From assembly GCA_023393825.1 (NCBI GenBank), contig JAEXBW010000124.1, forward strand, positions 1 to 27,162: a stretch of DNA of 27,162 nt. The letters are read 5' to 3'. The stretch comes from Elusimicrobiota bacterium. Lineage in GTDB: Bacteria > Elusimicrobiota > Elusimicrobia > Elusimicrobiales > Elusimicrobiaceae. Both the position numbers and the translations under genes were made by a program. The notes beneath the pieces are model-generated. The model saw nothing but the letters and a program-made list of their open reading frames with translations, was not told the DNA's origin and ran no database searches. Below, piece after piece: positions 1 through 6,244 of the stretch (its first letter is position 1; each line of letters opens with the position of its first letter).

Positions 1-264
1 ATTATGTACGGTGTGCAGATTGGCTTTTTAAATATAAGTAAAGATAATTTGCAGGGCGTGCAGATAGGCGCGGCAAACTTTGCGCAAAATGCAAGCGGGG
101 TACAGGTTGGTTTGTACAATCAGGCCGAAAGCTTTAGCGGCTTGCAGTTTGGCATTGTAAACAGGATTATCAATATAGAAAGCGGTTTGCAAATAGGCCT
201 TGTTAACCTGATAGAAAATAACGGGCATTTCCCCGGTATGATATTGGTAAACGGCAGGTTTTAA
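1..264 (+). CDS. Surface repeat protein with GLQIG-type repeats, C-terminal part (5' end outside window)
   Basis: The reading frame is open from base 1 and ends with TAA at 262-264, so this is the tail of a longer protein. The visible 87 residues hold about five tandem units of roughly 15 residues with the pattern G-[VL]-Q-[IVF]-G-x-x-N (GVQIGFLN, GVQIGAAN, GVQVGLYN, GLQFGIVN, GLQIGLVN). This pattern resembles the 'LA_2272 family surface repeat' proteins, which are usually secreted or outer-membrane hypothetical proteins. The alternating hydrophobic pattern fits stacked beta strands. The ATG at base 4 is internal to the repeats and is unlikely to be the real start. An intrinsic terminator follows. 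No function can be assigned; family recognition rests on the repeat pattern only. Confidence 0.7.
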   Translation: MMYGVQIGFLNISKDNLQGVQIGAANFAQNASGVQVGLYNQAESFSGLQFGIVNRIINIESGLQIGLVNLIENNGHFPGMILVNGRF

Positions 265-286
265 AAAATAAAGTAAACACTAAAAT

Positions 287-317
287 CCCGCACGGCTTTG
301 CTATGCGGGGTTTTTTT
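287..317 (+). terminator. Intrinsic terminator of the surface repeat gene
   Basis: A CCCGCA / TGCGGG stem (287-292 with 304-309) is followed directly by a run of seven T. It lies 22 bases after the stop codon of the upstream gene. Confidence 0.8.
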
Positions 318-342
318 ATGGTAAAATATTAAGGCTGAGTAA

Positions 343-370
343 TTGCAAGGGCGAACCAAGTTTGTAAATT
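343..370 (+). promoter_or_regulatory. Candidate sigma70-type promoter for rpsB-tsf
   Basis: TTGCAA (343-348) and TAAATT (365-370) are separated by 16 bp, just after the upstream terminator and about 90 bases before the rpsB start. The match to consensus is moderate, so this is only a candidate. Confidence 0.35.
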
Positions 371-399
371 AAATGCCCCCGCAAGAAAGGCCAATGGCA

Positions 400-440
400 G
401 TTTGTCACTATGGGTATCCTCTACCTAAATTCAGACAAAC
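400..440 (+). promoter_or_regulatory. Stem-loop in the rpsB 5' leader
   Basis: GTTTGTC (400-406) pairs with GACAAAC (434-440), and inside the loop GGTA (413-416) can pair with TACC (422-425). The structure ends 7 bases before the AAGGAG ribosome-binding site at 448-453. In other bacteria ribosomal protein S2 represses rpsB-tsf by binding a structured leader. Whether this hairpin plays that role is inference. Confidence 0.35.
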
Positions 441-462
441 GCCGACTAAGGAGAAAATAATA

Positions 463-1434
463 ATGAGCAATATATCAATGAAAGCCATGCTTGAGGCCGG
501 TGTTCACTTTGGTCACCAAACGTCAAGATGGAACCCTAAAATGGGCCGCTACATCTTTGGTGAAAGAAACGGCGTTCACATCTTAGACTTACAGAAAACC
601 GCAAAAGAATTAAAAAAAGCATGCGCTTACATTAAAGAAGAAGCCAGAAAAGGCTCCAAGTTCTTATTTGTAGGTACAAAAAAACAAGCTCAGGAAGCTA
701 TCAGAATTGAAGCCGAAAGAGCAGGCTGCCCTTGCATCCACGAAAAGTGGCTGGGCGGTACGTTAACAAACTTCCAGACGGTAAGAAAATCCGTTGAAAG
801 ACTTACGGAACTTCAGAAGTGGGAAGCAGAAGGCGTACTTAAAGCTATATCTAAAAAAGAATCTTCCAGACTTACAAAAGAAATGAACCGCCTTATCAAA
901 CTTTTGGGCGGCATTAAAGAAATGAAGACTCTTCCCGATGTTCTTTTTATCATTGACCCCGTTGATACCCAAGGCGCAGTAAAAGAAGCCAAAACCCTCG
1001 GTATCCCCGTAGTCGCCATCTGCGATACAAACGCCGATCCCGATTTTATTGACTATCCTATCCCGGGCAACGACGACGCCGCCAGATCAATCAAATTGTT
1101 CTGCATGGCAGCAGCAGATTCCATCATCGAAGGCAGAAACGAAGCTAACGGCGTAACAGCCCAGCCCGTACAAGCCGCAGAAGTCGCCCCCGAAGCAGCA
1201 GAACCCGTAGTTGTTGAAAACACAGCTATGGCAGACGCTTTGAAAGGCGCAGCCCTTGCTCCCGTAACGGAAGAAGCCCCCGCGGCCGAAGCCGTCGCAA
1301 CGGAAGAAGATGATGAAATTGAAACGGAAGAAAAAAAGCACAGCAGAGAAGAAAAGAAAGCAAAAAAAGCTATTACCGCAAAAGTAACCAAGCCGGTAAA
1401 GAAACCTGCTAAAGCTAAAGTCTCCGAAGACTAA
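463..1434 (+). CDS. rpsB: 30S ribosomal protein S2
   Basis: S2 of the small ribosomal subunit, 323 residues from the chosen start. The frame stays open upstream to 373, but the ATG at 463 has AAGGAG (448-453) at good spacing and begins MSNISMKAMLEAGVHFGHQT, the normal S2 N-terminus. Residues 1 to about 228 form the usual S2 core (WNPKMGRYIFGERNGVHILD near 23-42, GTLTNF at 99-104, FIIDP near 162-166). Residues about 229-323 are an extra tail: first Ala/Glu/Val-rich, then acidic, then Lys-rich. Most bacterial S2 proteins are near 230-260 residues, so this tail is long. It precedes tsf, as in most bacteria, and is probably co-transcribed with it. Confidence 0.97.
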   Translation: MSNISMKAMLEAGVHFGHQTSRWNPKMGRYIFGERNGVHILDLQKTAKELKKACAYIKEEARKGSKFLFVGTKKQAQEAIRIEAERAGCPCIHEKWLGGTLTNFQTVRKSVERLTELQKWEAEGVLKAISKKESSRLTKEMNRLIKLLGGIKEMKTLPDVLFIIDPVDTQGAVKEAKTLGIPVVAICDTNADPDFIDYPIPGNDDAARSIKLFCMAAADSIIEGRNEANGVTAQPVQAAEVAPEAAEPVVVENTAMADALKGAALAPVTEEAPAAEAVATEEDDEIETEEKKHSREEKKAKKAITAKVTKPVKKPAKAKVSED

Positions 1435-1444
1435 TCCTTTATAT

Positions 1445-1473
1445 CAGTCCGCGCGCCGCGCGCGTGCGGACTG
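1445..1473 (+). promoter_or_regulatory. GC-rich hairpin between rpsB and tsf
   Basis: CAGTCCGC (1445-1452) pairs perfectly with GCGGACTG (1466-1473) around a loop made only of G and C apart from one T. No T-run follows, so it does not look like a full terminator. It may be an attenuator, an RNA-processing site or an mRNA-stability element between the two cistrons. Confidence 0.55.
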
Positions 1474-1497
1474 CCTTACATACAAACAGGAGAAAAT

Positions 1498-2349
1498 ATG
1501 TCCACTTTGGAACAAATAAAAACCCTTAGGGAAAAAACAGGCGCAGGCCTTGGCGCATGCAAGCAGGCATTGGCAGAATCAAACAATGATGTTGAAGCCG
1601 CCATCGTCTATTTGCGCAAAAAAGGTCTTGCCGATATGGCAAAACGCGCAGGAAGAGAGACAAAAGAAGGAAGAGTAGCCATTAAGACTTCTGCCGACGG
1701 CAAACATATTGCTATGGCATATCTCGGCTGCGAAACCGACTTTGTCGCCAAAACGCCCGACTTTATTGCATTGGTAGAAAAAATTGCAGATTATATGCTC
1801 GCCCACCCCACGGTAGCGGACTATACGACAGATGCCGAATTAACACAAGTTATCCACGATATTGCACCTAAATTTGGCGAAAACGTATCCCTTACCAAGG
1901 CCGTCTGCTGGACAGCAGGCGAAGGTTGCAGCGTAATCAACTACTACCGCCACACCGACGAAAAGAAAGCCGCTTTAGTAGAAATTGCCGTAACAGGCGC
2001 TAAAGACGGTTGCTGCTCTTGCACAGCGGAAAAAGTTAAAGAACTTGCCCGCAATCTTGCAATGCAGGGTGTAGGTATGGTTGCCCAGTATCTGGAAGAA
2101 AAAGACGTCCCTGAAGACGTTATAGCCAGAGAAAAAGATATTGCAATCACACAAGCCAAAAACGAAGGCAAGCCCGAAGCCGCTATTGAAAAGATGCTTC
2201 CGGGCAGAATCAGCAAATTCTTCAAAGACGTCTGTCTGCTTGACCAGCCCTCGCTTAAAGACAGCAAATTATCCGTAAAGGATTATGTTGCTGCCGTTGC
2301 GAAGGAAGTTGGCGCGGAGTTGAAAGTTGTAAGATTTGTAAGGTTCTAG
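1498..2349 (+). CDS. tsf: Translation elongation factor Ts
   Basis: EF-Ts, the guanine-nucleotide exchange factor that reloads EF-Tu with GTP. The 283 residues match the full family length. The N-terminal UBA-like domain covers about 1-50 (LREKTGAGLGACKQAL near 10-25), and the conserved TDFVA contact motif for EF-Tu is at 80-84. AGGAG at 1488-1492 is well placed for the ATG at 1498. It sits 63 bases after rpsB with a GC-rich hairpin between them, and a strong intrinsic terminator follows. Confidence 0.97.
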   Translation: MSTLEQIKTLREKTGAGLGACKQALAESNNDVEAAIVYLRKKGLADMAKRAGRETKEGRVAIKTSADGKHIAMAYLGCETDFVAKTPDFIALVEKIADYMLAHPTVADYTTDAELTQVIHDIAPKFGENVSLTKAVCWTAGEGCSVINYYRHTDEKKAALVEIAVTGAKDGCCSCTAEKVKELARNLAMQGVGMVAQYLEEKDVPEDVIAREKDIAITQAKNEGKPEAAIEKMLPGRISKFFKDVCLLDQPSLKDSKLSVKDYVAAVAKEVGAELKVVRFVRF

Positions 2350-2363
2350 TTTGTTTTGATGTT

Positions 2364-2391
2364 AAGCCCCTGCGAGAGCGGGGGCTTTTTT
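2364..2391 (+). terminator. Intrinsic terminator of rpsB-tsf
   Basis: AAGCCCC (2364-2370) pairs with GGGGCTT (2381-2387), with further pairing inside and a T-run to 2391. It begins 15 bases after the tsf stop. Confidence 0.85.
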
Positions 2392-2645
2392 ATTGGTGTT
2401 TTTTGACAGCTTCGCATTTCTTCTGCTCCGCTCTCTTCGTTCGCTTGATGTTCCCTTAGTGGAAGATTTTTCTTCGGCCTTTGGTTCCTTTTTTGTTTTT
2501 TTCTCATTCGGGTACCGAGAGTCGCTTCGCTCCCATTCTTCTTTGTACACCTCATTTAAAATAAAACAAAAAAGAAACTCAAAATCCTATGAAAAGTTAC
2601 TAGAGAAAACAGCATTAATAATCTGTTTTTTTTATTTTGCAAGTA
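2392..2645. other. Intergenic stretch with no supported gene
   Basis: This part of the 637-bp tsf to MORN-gene gap has open frames on both strands. Their products are low-complexity (Ser/Phe-rich on plus, Lys/Arg/Glu-rich on minus), they lack Shine-Dalgarno sequences, and the minus frames run into the tsf terminator. I see no gene, tRNA or convincing promoter here. Short imperfect repeats such as CGCTTCGCTCCC and GCTCCGCTCTCTTCG suggest a non-coding repeat origin like that of the elements just downstream. Confidence 0.4.
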
Positions 2646-2761
2646 TTTTGCGGCAAGACGCGGGTGCGGTGGCGCACCCCCGAGCAGGGAGGGAAGGATA
2701 CCGTGAGCGGCTCGAAGCCCGTGTATCTGACTGACCGAAGCGACAAAGTATTGCCGCAAAA
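2646..2761. repeat. Palindromic intergenic element with 11-bp terminal inverted repeats
   Basis: The element is bounded by TTTTGCGGCAA (2646-2656) and its exact reverse complement TTGCCGCAAAA (2751-2761). Inside are a GGGTGCG/CGCACCC hairpin, a GATAC/GTATC stem and a GAGCGGCTCGAAGCCCG tip. The tip closely resembles GAGCGGCTGGAAGCCCG in the repeats at 2777-2944 and 23328-23476, so this appears to be a more diverged member of the same family. No open frame in it has a ribosome-binding site, and I see no clear target-site duplication. Confidence 0.6.
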
Positions 2762-2776
2762 GACGCCGCCAAAATG

Positions 2777-2944
2777 GCGTGATTTGGGTAGATTTGAGGT
2801 TAGTTTATGTTTTGTTTGCCGCAAGGTATATCCAGAGCGGCTGGAAGCCCGCATATCCGAGTGCGTAGGCGCACCCCCGTGCGGCAAAAAAACTTAAAAT
2901 AAGCCAAAGATAACAAATTGCTAGCCGAATATTGCCAAGCGGAA
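2777..2944. repeat. Dispersed palindromic repeat, copy A
   Basis: About 168 bp that align, with few substitutions and one 19-base length difference, to 23328-23476. Both copies carry the shared flank GATTTGAGGTTAGTTTATG and an outer stem TTTGCCGC/GCGGCAAA (2815-2822 and 2881-2888 here). Both also carry an inner arm ATATCC around GAGCGGCTGGAAGCCCGC, and a right flank with AACTTAAAATAA and AAAGATAACAAATTGCTAGCC. Copy A has an extra small hairpin GTGCG-TAGG-CGCAC near 2861-2874 that copy B lacks. The short minus-strand open frames over these repeats (for example peptides beginning MRASSRSGY) are by-products of the repeat and are not listed as genes. Confidence 0.85.
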
Positions 2945-2956
2945 GGAAAAAAGATT

Positions 2957-2983
2957 TAAAAAACCCGCTCAAAAGAGCGGGTT
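2957..2983 (-). terminator. Intrinsic terminator of the MORN-repeat gene operon
   Basis: Read on the minus strand, AACCCGCTC and GAGCGGGTT form a 9-bp stem around TTTT, followed by a T-run. It begins 4 bases beyond the stop codon of the MORN-repeat gene and closes the minus-strand operon. Confidence 0.85.
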
Positions 2984-2986
2984 CCT

Positions 2987-3679
2987 TTAAATCTTAACGT
3001 TGAGAGTGTAATCTTTCTTGGATTTCAACTGCCCATCCTCAAAAAGCCACTCCTCCAACAATTCGCCGGTTTCGGAGTATTTCTTAGTCAGGCCGTGCGC
3101 CTTACCGTTCTTGTGCGGCGATATCATGGCAATGGTACCGTTCTTGTGGTAAACAATCTTGTCGCCAACAATATTATCTTTTTCGTACTTACTTTCGGAC
3201 TTTAAATTGCCGTCCTCGTCGTAAGCTTTGCAAATGCCGTCAAGATAACCGTTATTATATTCCGCCACTTCCAAAATTTTACCGTTGGGGTAATATTTAA
3301 GGCGGCGGCCGTTTTCTATATCTTTAACGTAATAAAATTCTTCTCTAAGTCTGCCCGTGGGATAATAAACATAAGCCCTGCCGTTAAGCATACCATCGCA
3401 GTATTGCTTTTCCACATTAATCTTGCCCGTTTCGTAGTAAATTCTGCTTGTGCCGTGGCGTTTGCCGTCTTTAAACATACATTCAAAATATGTAAGGCCG
3501 TTATCAAAAAACTCTTTTACAAGGCCGTCTGGCAAAGTGCCGTTGGTTTCCACAATTTCAAGGTTCTCGTCTAAGGTTTCGCTGTAAACCTCGCTGCCTT
3601 CAAATAAATAAGAGCGTAAAAATTTACCTTTATCTTTCCCCTCAAGGGCTTTAGTTTTTCTTATTATCAGATTTTCCAC
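2987..3679 (-). CDS. MORN-repeat (YwqK-like) protein
   Basis: The 230-residue protein is built of about seven repeats of some 22-24 residues with the pattern [YF]-x-x-G-x-x-x-G-x-x-x-x-Y-[YHD]-x-x-G-x-[IL], for example GKRHGTSRIYYETGKI and GYLDGICKAYDEDGNL. This is the MORN_2 pattern of the 'YwqK antitoxin-like' family, whose molecular role is mostly unknown. No signal peptide or membrane segment is visible, so it is probably cytoplasmic. The start is GTG at 3679, supported by AAGGAG on the minus strand at 3692-3687. It overlaps the end of the flavoprotein gene by 29 bases, so the two are almost certainly translated from one mRNA. No toxin gene lies beside it, so an antitoxin role has no support here. 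Confidence 0.8.
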   Translation of the reverse strand: MENLIIRKTKALEGKDKGKFLRSYLFEGSEVYSETLDENLEIVETNGTLPDGLVKEFFDNGLTYFECMFKDGKRHGTSRIYYETGKINVEKQYCDGMLNGRAYVYYPTGRLREEFYYVKDIENGRRLKYYPNGKILEVAEYNNGYLDGICKAYDEDGNLKSESKYEKDNIVGDKIVYHKNGTIAMISPHKNGKAHGLTKKYSETGELLEEWLFEDGQLKSKKDYTLNVKI

Positions 3680-4898
3680 AGGCCTGCTCCTTTATCGCCC
3701 GCGCGGCGCAAAAACCGCTTGCCCAGGCAAAATGTAAATTAAATCCGCCGCAACGTCCGTCAATATCCAACAGTTCCCCCGTAATATAAAGACCGCGTGA
3801 GAGTTTGGATTCAAATGTCCCCGCCTGCACCTGCGCCGTATCAACGCCGCCCTTAGCGGCGGAAGCTTCCTTCCACGGGCGCAGCCCTTCTACAGTAAAG
3901 GGCCAGGCTTTAATTGTTTTAACTATTCTAGCAAAAATATCTTGCTTTAATTCACTTACCAAAATATTCTTTTTTACGCCTAAATAATCTACCAGCAAGT
4001 TAGTTGCGCTATCAGCCAAAAGACCTTCAAAAAAATCTTTTACCTTGCGGTTTTGCATTTTTTGCGCGCGGGCAGTCATAAAAGCATCAAACTCCTGCGC
4101 GGTAAATTGCGGCAGAAAATCTATAAATATTTTATGGCCCGCGGCGGCGTTGCGGCTGATGCTTAAAATATTATTGCCCGATACGCCCTTTGCGCCAAAA
4201 ATAATTTCCCCCTCTTCCGCGTCAATAGTATTGCCCGCGCCGTCGGCTAAAGTAACTTTTGCAAGCACTTTAAGGCCTGCAAGGCGGCCAAGGGCTGCCT
4301 CTTTAATATTTAAAGCGCATAACGCAGGGCTTAAGGGGTTTATTTTATGGCCCAAACTTTTAGCCAAGTTGTATCCGCTTTCCGTGCCGCCTGCCTGCGG
4401 GTACGCCAAAGAACCGCACGATAAAATAATATTTTTAGCGGTAAAAATTTGCCCGTCGGCGCAGCGCGCGCGATAGCCGCCGTTTGTATTTTTTACTTCC
4501 GTAACTTCCGCCTTAAAAACAAATTGCGCGCCCGCTTCCTGCGCGGCGCAAACAAGCGAACCCGCGACGGAAGAAGCCTTGCCCGTTACGGGGAAGTATC
4601 TTCCCTCTTCACACACGGCAAGCATACCTAAATATTCAAAAAAGGCAACGCAGTCTTTTGGGGAAAATTTATCTAAAGCAGCTTTCACAAAATCTTTATC
4701 GCCAAAGTATGTGGCAACGCTTGCCTTTTGATTGCTAAAGTTGCAGCGTCCGTTACCCGTTACCAATATTTTGCGGCCCGCCAGTATTTCCTTTTCCAAC
4801 ACAATAACGCCAAGACCAGCGCGCGCGCACTCAAGCGCGGCAAGCAAGCCGGAGGCCCCAGCCCCAACAATAATAATATCGGCGTTATTTTGCGTCAT
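3651..4898 (-). CDS. BaiN/YhiN-family NAD(P)/FAD-dependent oxidoreductase
   Basis: A 415-residue flavoprotein of the HI0933/YhiN/BaiN family. The FAD-binding GAGASG motif is at residues 12-17, followed by the family signature GNGRCNFSN at about 48-56. Near the C-terminus come GGVDTAQV, LYITGELLDIDGRCGGFNLHFAWASG and a short Lys/Asn-rich end. Members have been linked to bile-acid dehydroxylation (BaiN) or described as aminoacetone oxidase-like, but most have no proven substrate, so the function is left general. It starts 11 bases after dut and overlaps the MORN-repeat gene. I see no strong Shine-Dalgarno ahead of the ATG; translation may depend on coupling to dut. Confidence 0.9.
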   Translation of the reverse strand: MTQNNADIIIVGAGASGLLAALECARAGLGVIVLEKEILAGRKILVTGNGRCNFSNQKASVATYFGDKDFVKAALDKFSPKDCVAFFEYLGMLAVCEEGRYFPVTGKASSVAGSLVCAAQEAGAQFVFKAEVTEVKNTNGGYRARCADGQIFTAKNIILSCGSLAYPQAGGTESGYNLAKSLGHKINPLSPALCALNIKEAALGRLAGLKVLAKVTLADGAGNTIDAEEGEIIFGAKGVSGNNILSISRNAAAGHKIFIDFLPQFTAQEFDAFMTARAQKMQNRKVKDFFEGLLADSATNLLVDYLGVKKNILVSELKQDIFARIVKTIKAWPFTVEGLRPWKEASAAKGGVDTAQVQAGTFESKLSRGLYITGELLDIDGRCGGFNLHFAWASGFCAARAIKEQACGKSDNKKN

Positions 4899-4909
4899 TC
4901 TTTTTATCT

Positions 4910-5329
4910 CTATTTATTGCCCGTACTGCCAAAGCGGCCTTCCCCGCGCGCGGTGGAAGATATTTCCCCCTCCTCAAACATCGGGTAAAGAGTAGGCAAC
5001 ACGACAAGCTGGGCCACTTTTTGGCCCTTTTCAAATTTAAAGGGAGTATCGTTAAGGTTGTACATGCAGATGATAACTTCGCCCCTGTAAGGCGCGTCAA
5101 TAAGGCCCGCCATAACTTTTATACCTTTACTTTCTACGGAGCTTTTACCCCACACGCAGCCGCTTGTACCTTCGTGCAGTTCTATGGCAATACCCGTGTG
5201 AACATTGGTAATGCTGCGAGGGGCAAGAGTAGTTTCTTCCAACGCGAATAAATCCGCGCCTGAATCCGTGGAGTGGGCCCTTACGGGCATTTTTGCTTCG
5301 GGGTGTAGTTTTTTGACTTTAATTATCAT
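4910..5329 (-). CDS. dut: Deoxyuridine 5'-triphosphate nucleotidohydrolase (dUTPase)
   Basis: Hydrolyses dUTP to dUMP and pyrophosphate, keeping uracil out of DNA and supplying dUMP for thymidylate synthesis. All five motifs of the trimeric family are present in its 139 residues: DSGADL (22-27), GKSSVESKG (61-69), GLIDAPYRGE (75-84, with Asp78 as the likely catalytic residue and Tyr81 selecting uracil), GQKVAQ (102-107) and RGEGRFGSTG (128-137). The length is typical. The GAGG ahead of its ATG overlaps the stop codon of the upstream MgtE-N/CBS gene (gap 11 bases), which suggests coupled translation. Confidence 0.96.
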   Translation of the reverse strand: MIIKVKKLHPEAKMPVRAHSTDSGADLFALEETTLAPRSITNVHTGIAIELHEGTSGCVWGKSSVESKGIKVMAGLIDAPYRGEVIICMYNLNDTPFKFEKGQKVAQLVVLPTLYPMFEEGEISSTARGEGRFGSTGNK

Positions 5330-5340
5330 AGCGGCAAACC

Positions 5341-6192
5341 TCAGGAAAGATATTTAAACAAAACGAATAACAATAACAAAACAGCGCCGCCCAAAGCTAT
5401 AAACATATTGTATTTTGCGGGCAGTTCAAAAGTGTTTTTTTGCGCGGCGAACAAGGCTGCCTGCGCGGCTGGCGCGCCTTCCATAAGGCGGGAGGCGTTT
5501 ATAACGCCAAGCAAATAACCGTCTGCATCTATAACTGGCAATATTAAAGCATTGGAAAGTTTAAATAAACTTAAAACTTTGGCTTGGGAATCAAAAGGGG
5601 AAAGCTTTTCAAAATCGGGCGACATAACCGAACCCGCAACGCTGTCCTCGTTACAAAAGGCAAGTTCCGCAGTTTTAATGCAGCCTGCGGCGCGGCCCGT
5701 TTTGTCAACGATATACACGCAATAGGGTATTCTGTTTTTAACGGTTTTAATTCTGGCTAAAATATCTTTTACTTTTGTATCCGTCTTAAAAACCGTAAAG
5801 TTATTTTGCATCAAACGCGCGGCGCTACCCTGCGGGTAAGATAAAACCTCGCTTAAAGTTTTTGCCATTTCGGGTTCCAGCGCGGCGGTAAGCCTTTCTT
5901 TATAAGGCGCGGGCAGGTTAAGCATCATCTGCGCGGCGCATTGCGCGTTAAGGCGGGAAATTATAAAAACAGCCTGTTTTATCGGCAGGCGGCGCAACAA
6001 AGGCGCGGCCTTTTTGGGGTTCATTTGCTCAAAACACAATACAAGGCTTTGCGCCCTAAGGGACGTCATCCAAAAAACAGCTTCGCTAAGCGGCATATTT
6101 TCCAATGCGGAAGCAGCCTGCGCGGGCGCGGTTTCTATAAATTTCTCCAGCAGTTCTTCCCCGCTGGTCTTGTGTTGCATTGTTTCAAGCAT
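5341..6192 (-). CDS. MgtE-N / CBS-pair protein with a single C-terminal membrane anchor
   Basis: 283 residues. Residues about 10-115 look like the MgtE N-terminal helical superhelix (SALENMPLSEAVFWM, MNPKKAAPLLRRLP). Next comes YPQGSAARLMQNNFTVF near 125-140, which resembles the YPEDSAGRLM link into the first CBS domain of the magnesium channel MgtE. A CBS pair then covers about 128-245 (VYIVDKTGRAAGCI, LPVIDADGYLLGVINASRLM). Instead of the five-helix MgtE channel domain there is one hydrophobic segment at about 263-281. It may be a membrane-tethered sensor of Mg2+ or nucleotide, but that is inference. It heads the operon with dut, the flavoprotein and the MORN-repeat gene. No Shine-Dalgarno is visible; a TATAAT lies 6 nt before the ATG. 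Confidence 0.75.
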   Translation of the reverse strand: MLETMQHKTSGEELLEKFIETAPAQAASALENMPLSEAVFWMTSLRAQSLVLCFEQMNPKKAAPLLRRLPIKQAVFIISRLNAQCAAQMMLNLPAPYKERLTAALEPEMAKTLSEVLSYPQGSAARLMQNNFTVFKTDTKVKDILARIKTVKNRIPYCVYIVDKTGRAAGCIKTAELAFCNEDSVAGSVMSPDFEKLSPFDSQAKVLSLFKLSNALILPVIDADGYLLGVINASRLMEGAPAAQAALFAAQKNTFELPAKYNMFIALGGAVLLLLFVLFKYLS

Positions 6193-6198
6193 TAATAA

Positions 6199-6228
6199 AT
6201 TATAGTATTATTGTGATAAGTTAAACAA
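6199..6228 (-). promoter_or_regulatory. Promoter of the MgtE-N/CBS operon, probably giving a leaderless mRNA
   Basis: On the minus strand TATAAT (6204-6199) lies exactly 6 nt before the ATG at 6192, which puts the expected start site on the A of the ATG. A weak TTGTTT (6228-6223) stands 18 bp upstream as a possible -35 box. No purine-rich ribosome-binding site is present. Confidence 0.5.
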
Positions 6229-6244
6229 TCATTACGGGGGAATT

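Noticed and set aside
373..462. Extension of the rpsB frame 30 codons upstream
   Set aside because: The extra residues do not resemble S2, they cover a structured leader, and AAGGAG is placed for the ATG at 463.
2346..2555. Minus-strand frames with Lys/Arg/Glu-rich products between tsf and the repeats
   Set aside because: No ribosome-binding site, low-complexity composition, overlap with the tsf terminator and no known family.
2615..2887. Minus-strand frame starting MPHGGAPTHSDMRASSRSGY, also echoed near 23196-23405
   Set aside because: The shared peptide results from the palindromic repeat lying in both places. The frame differs in length and end in the two copies and lacks a ribosome-binding site.
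2777..2944. Template and variable repeats of a diversity-generating retroelement
   Set aside because: No reverse transcriptase is present, differences between the copies are not limited to adenines, and neither copy lies in a coding gene.
2646..2944. CRISPR array
   Set aside because: The repeats are long palindromes in two or three copies without regular spacers, and no cas genes are nearby.
2987..3679. Toxin-antitoxin system based on the YwqK-like MORN protein
   Set aside because: There is no partner toxin; the neighbour is a flavoprotein, and the 'antitoxin' label of the family is not well supported.
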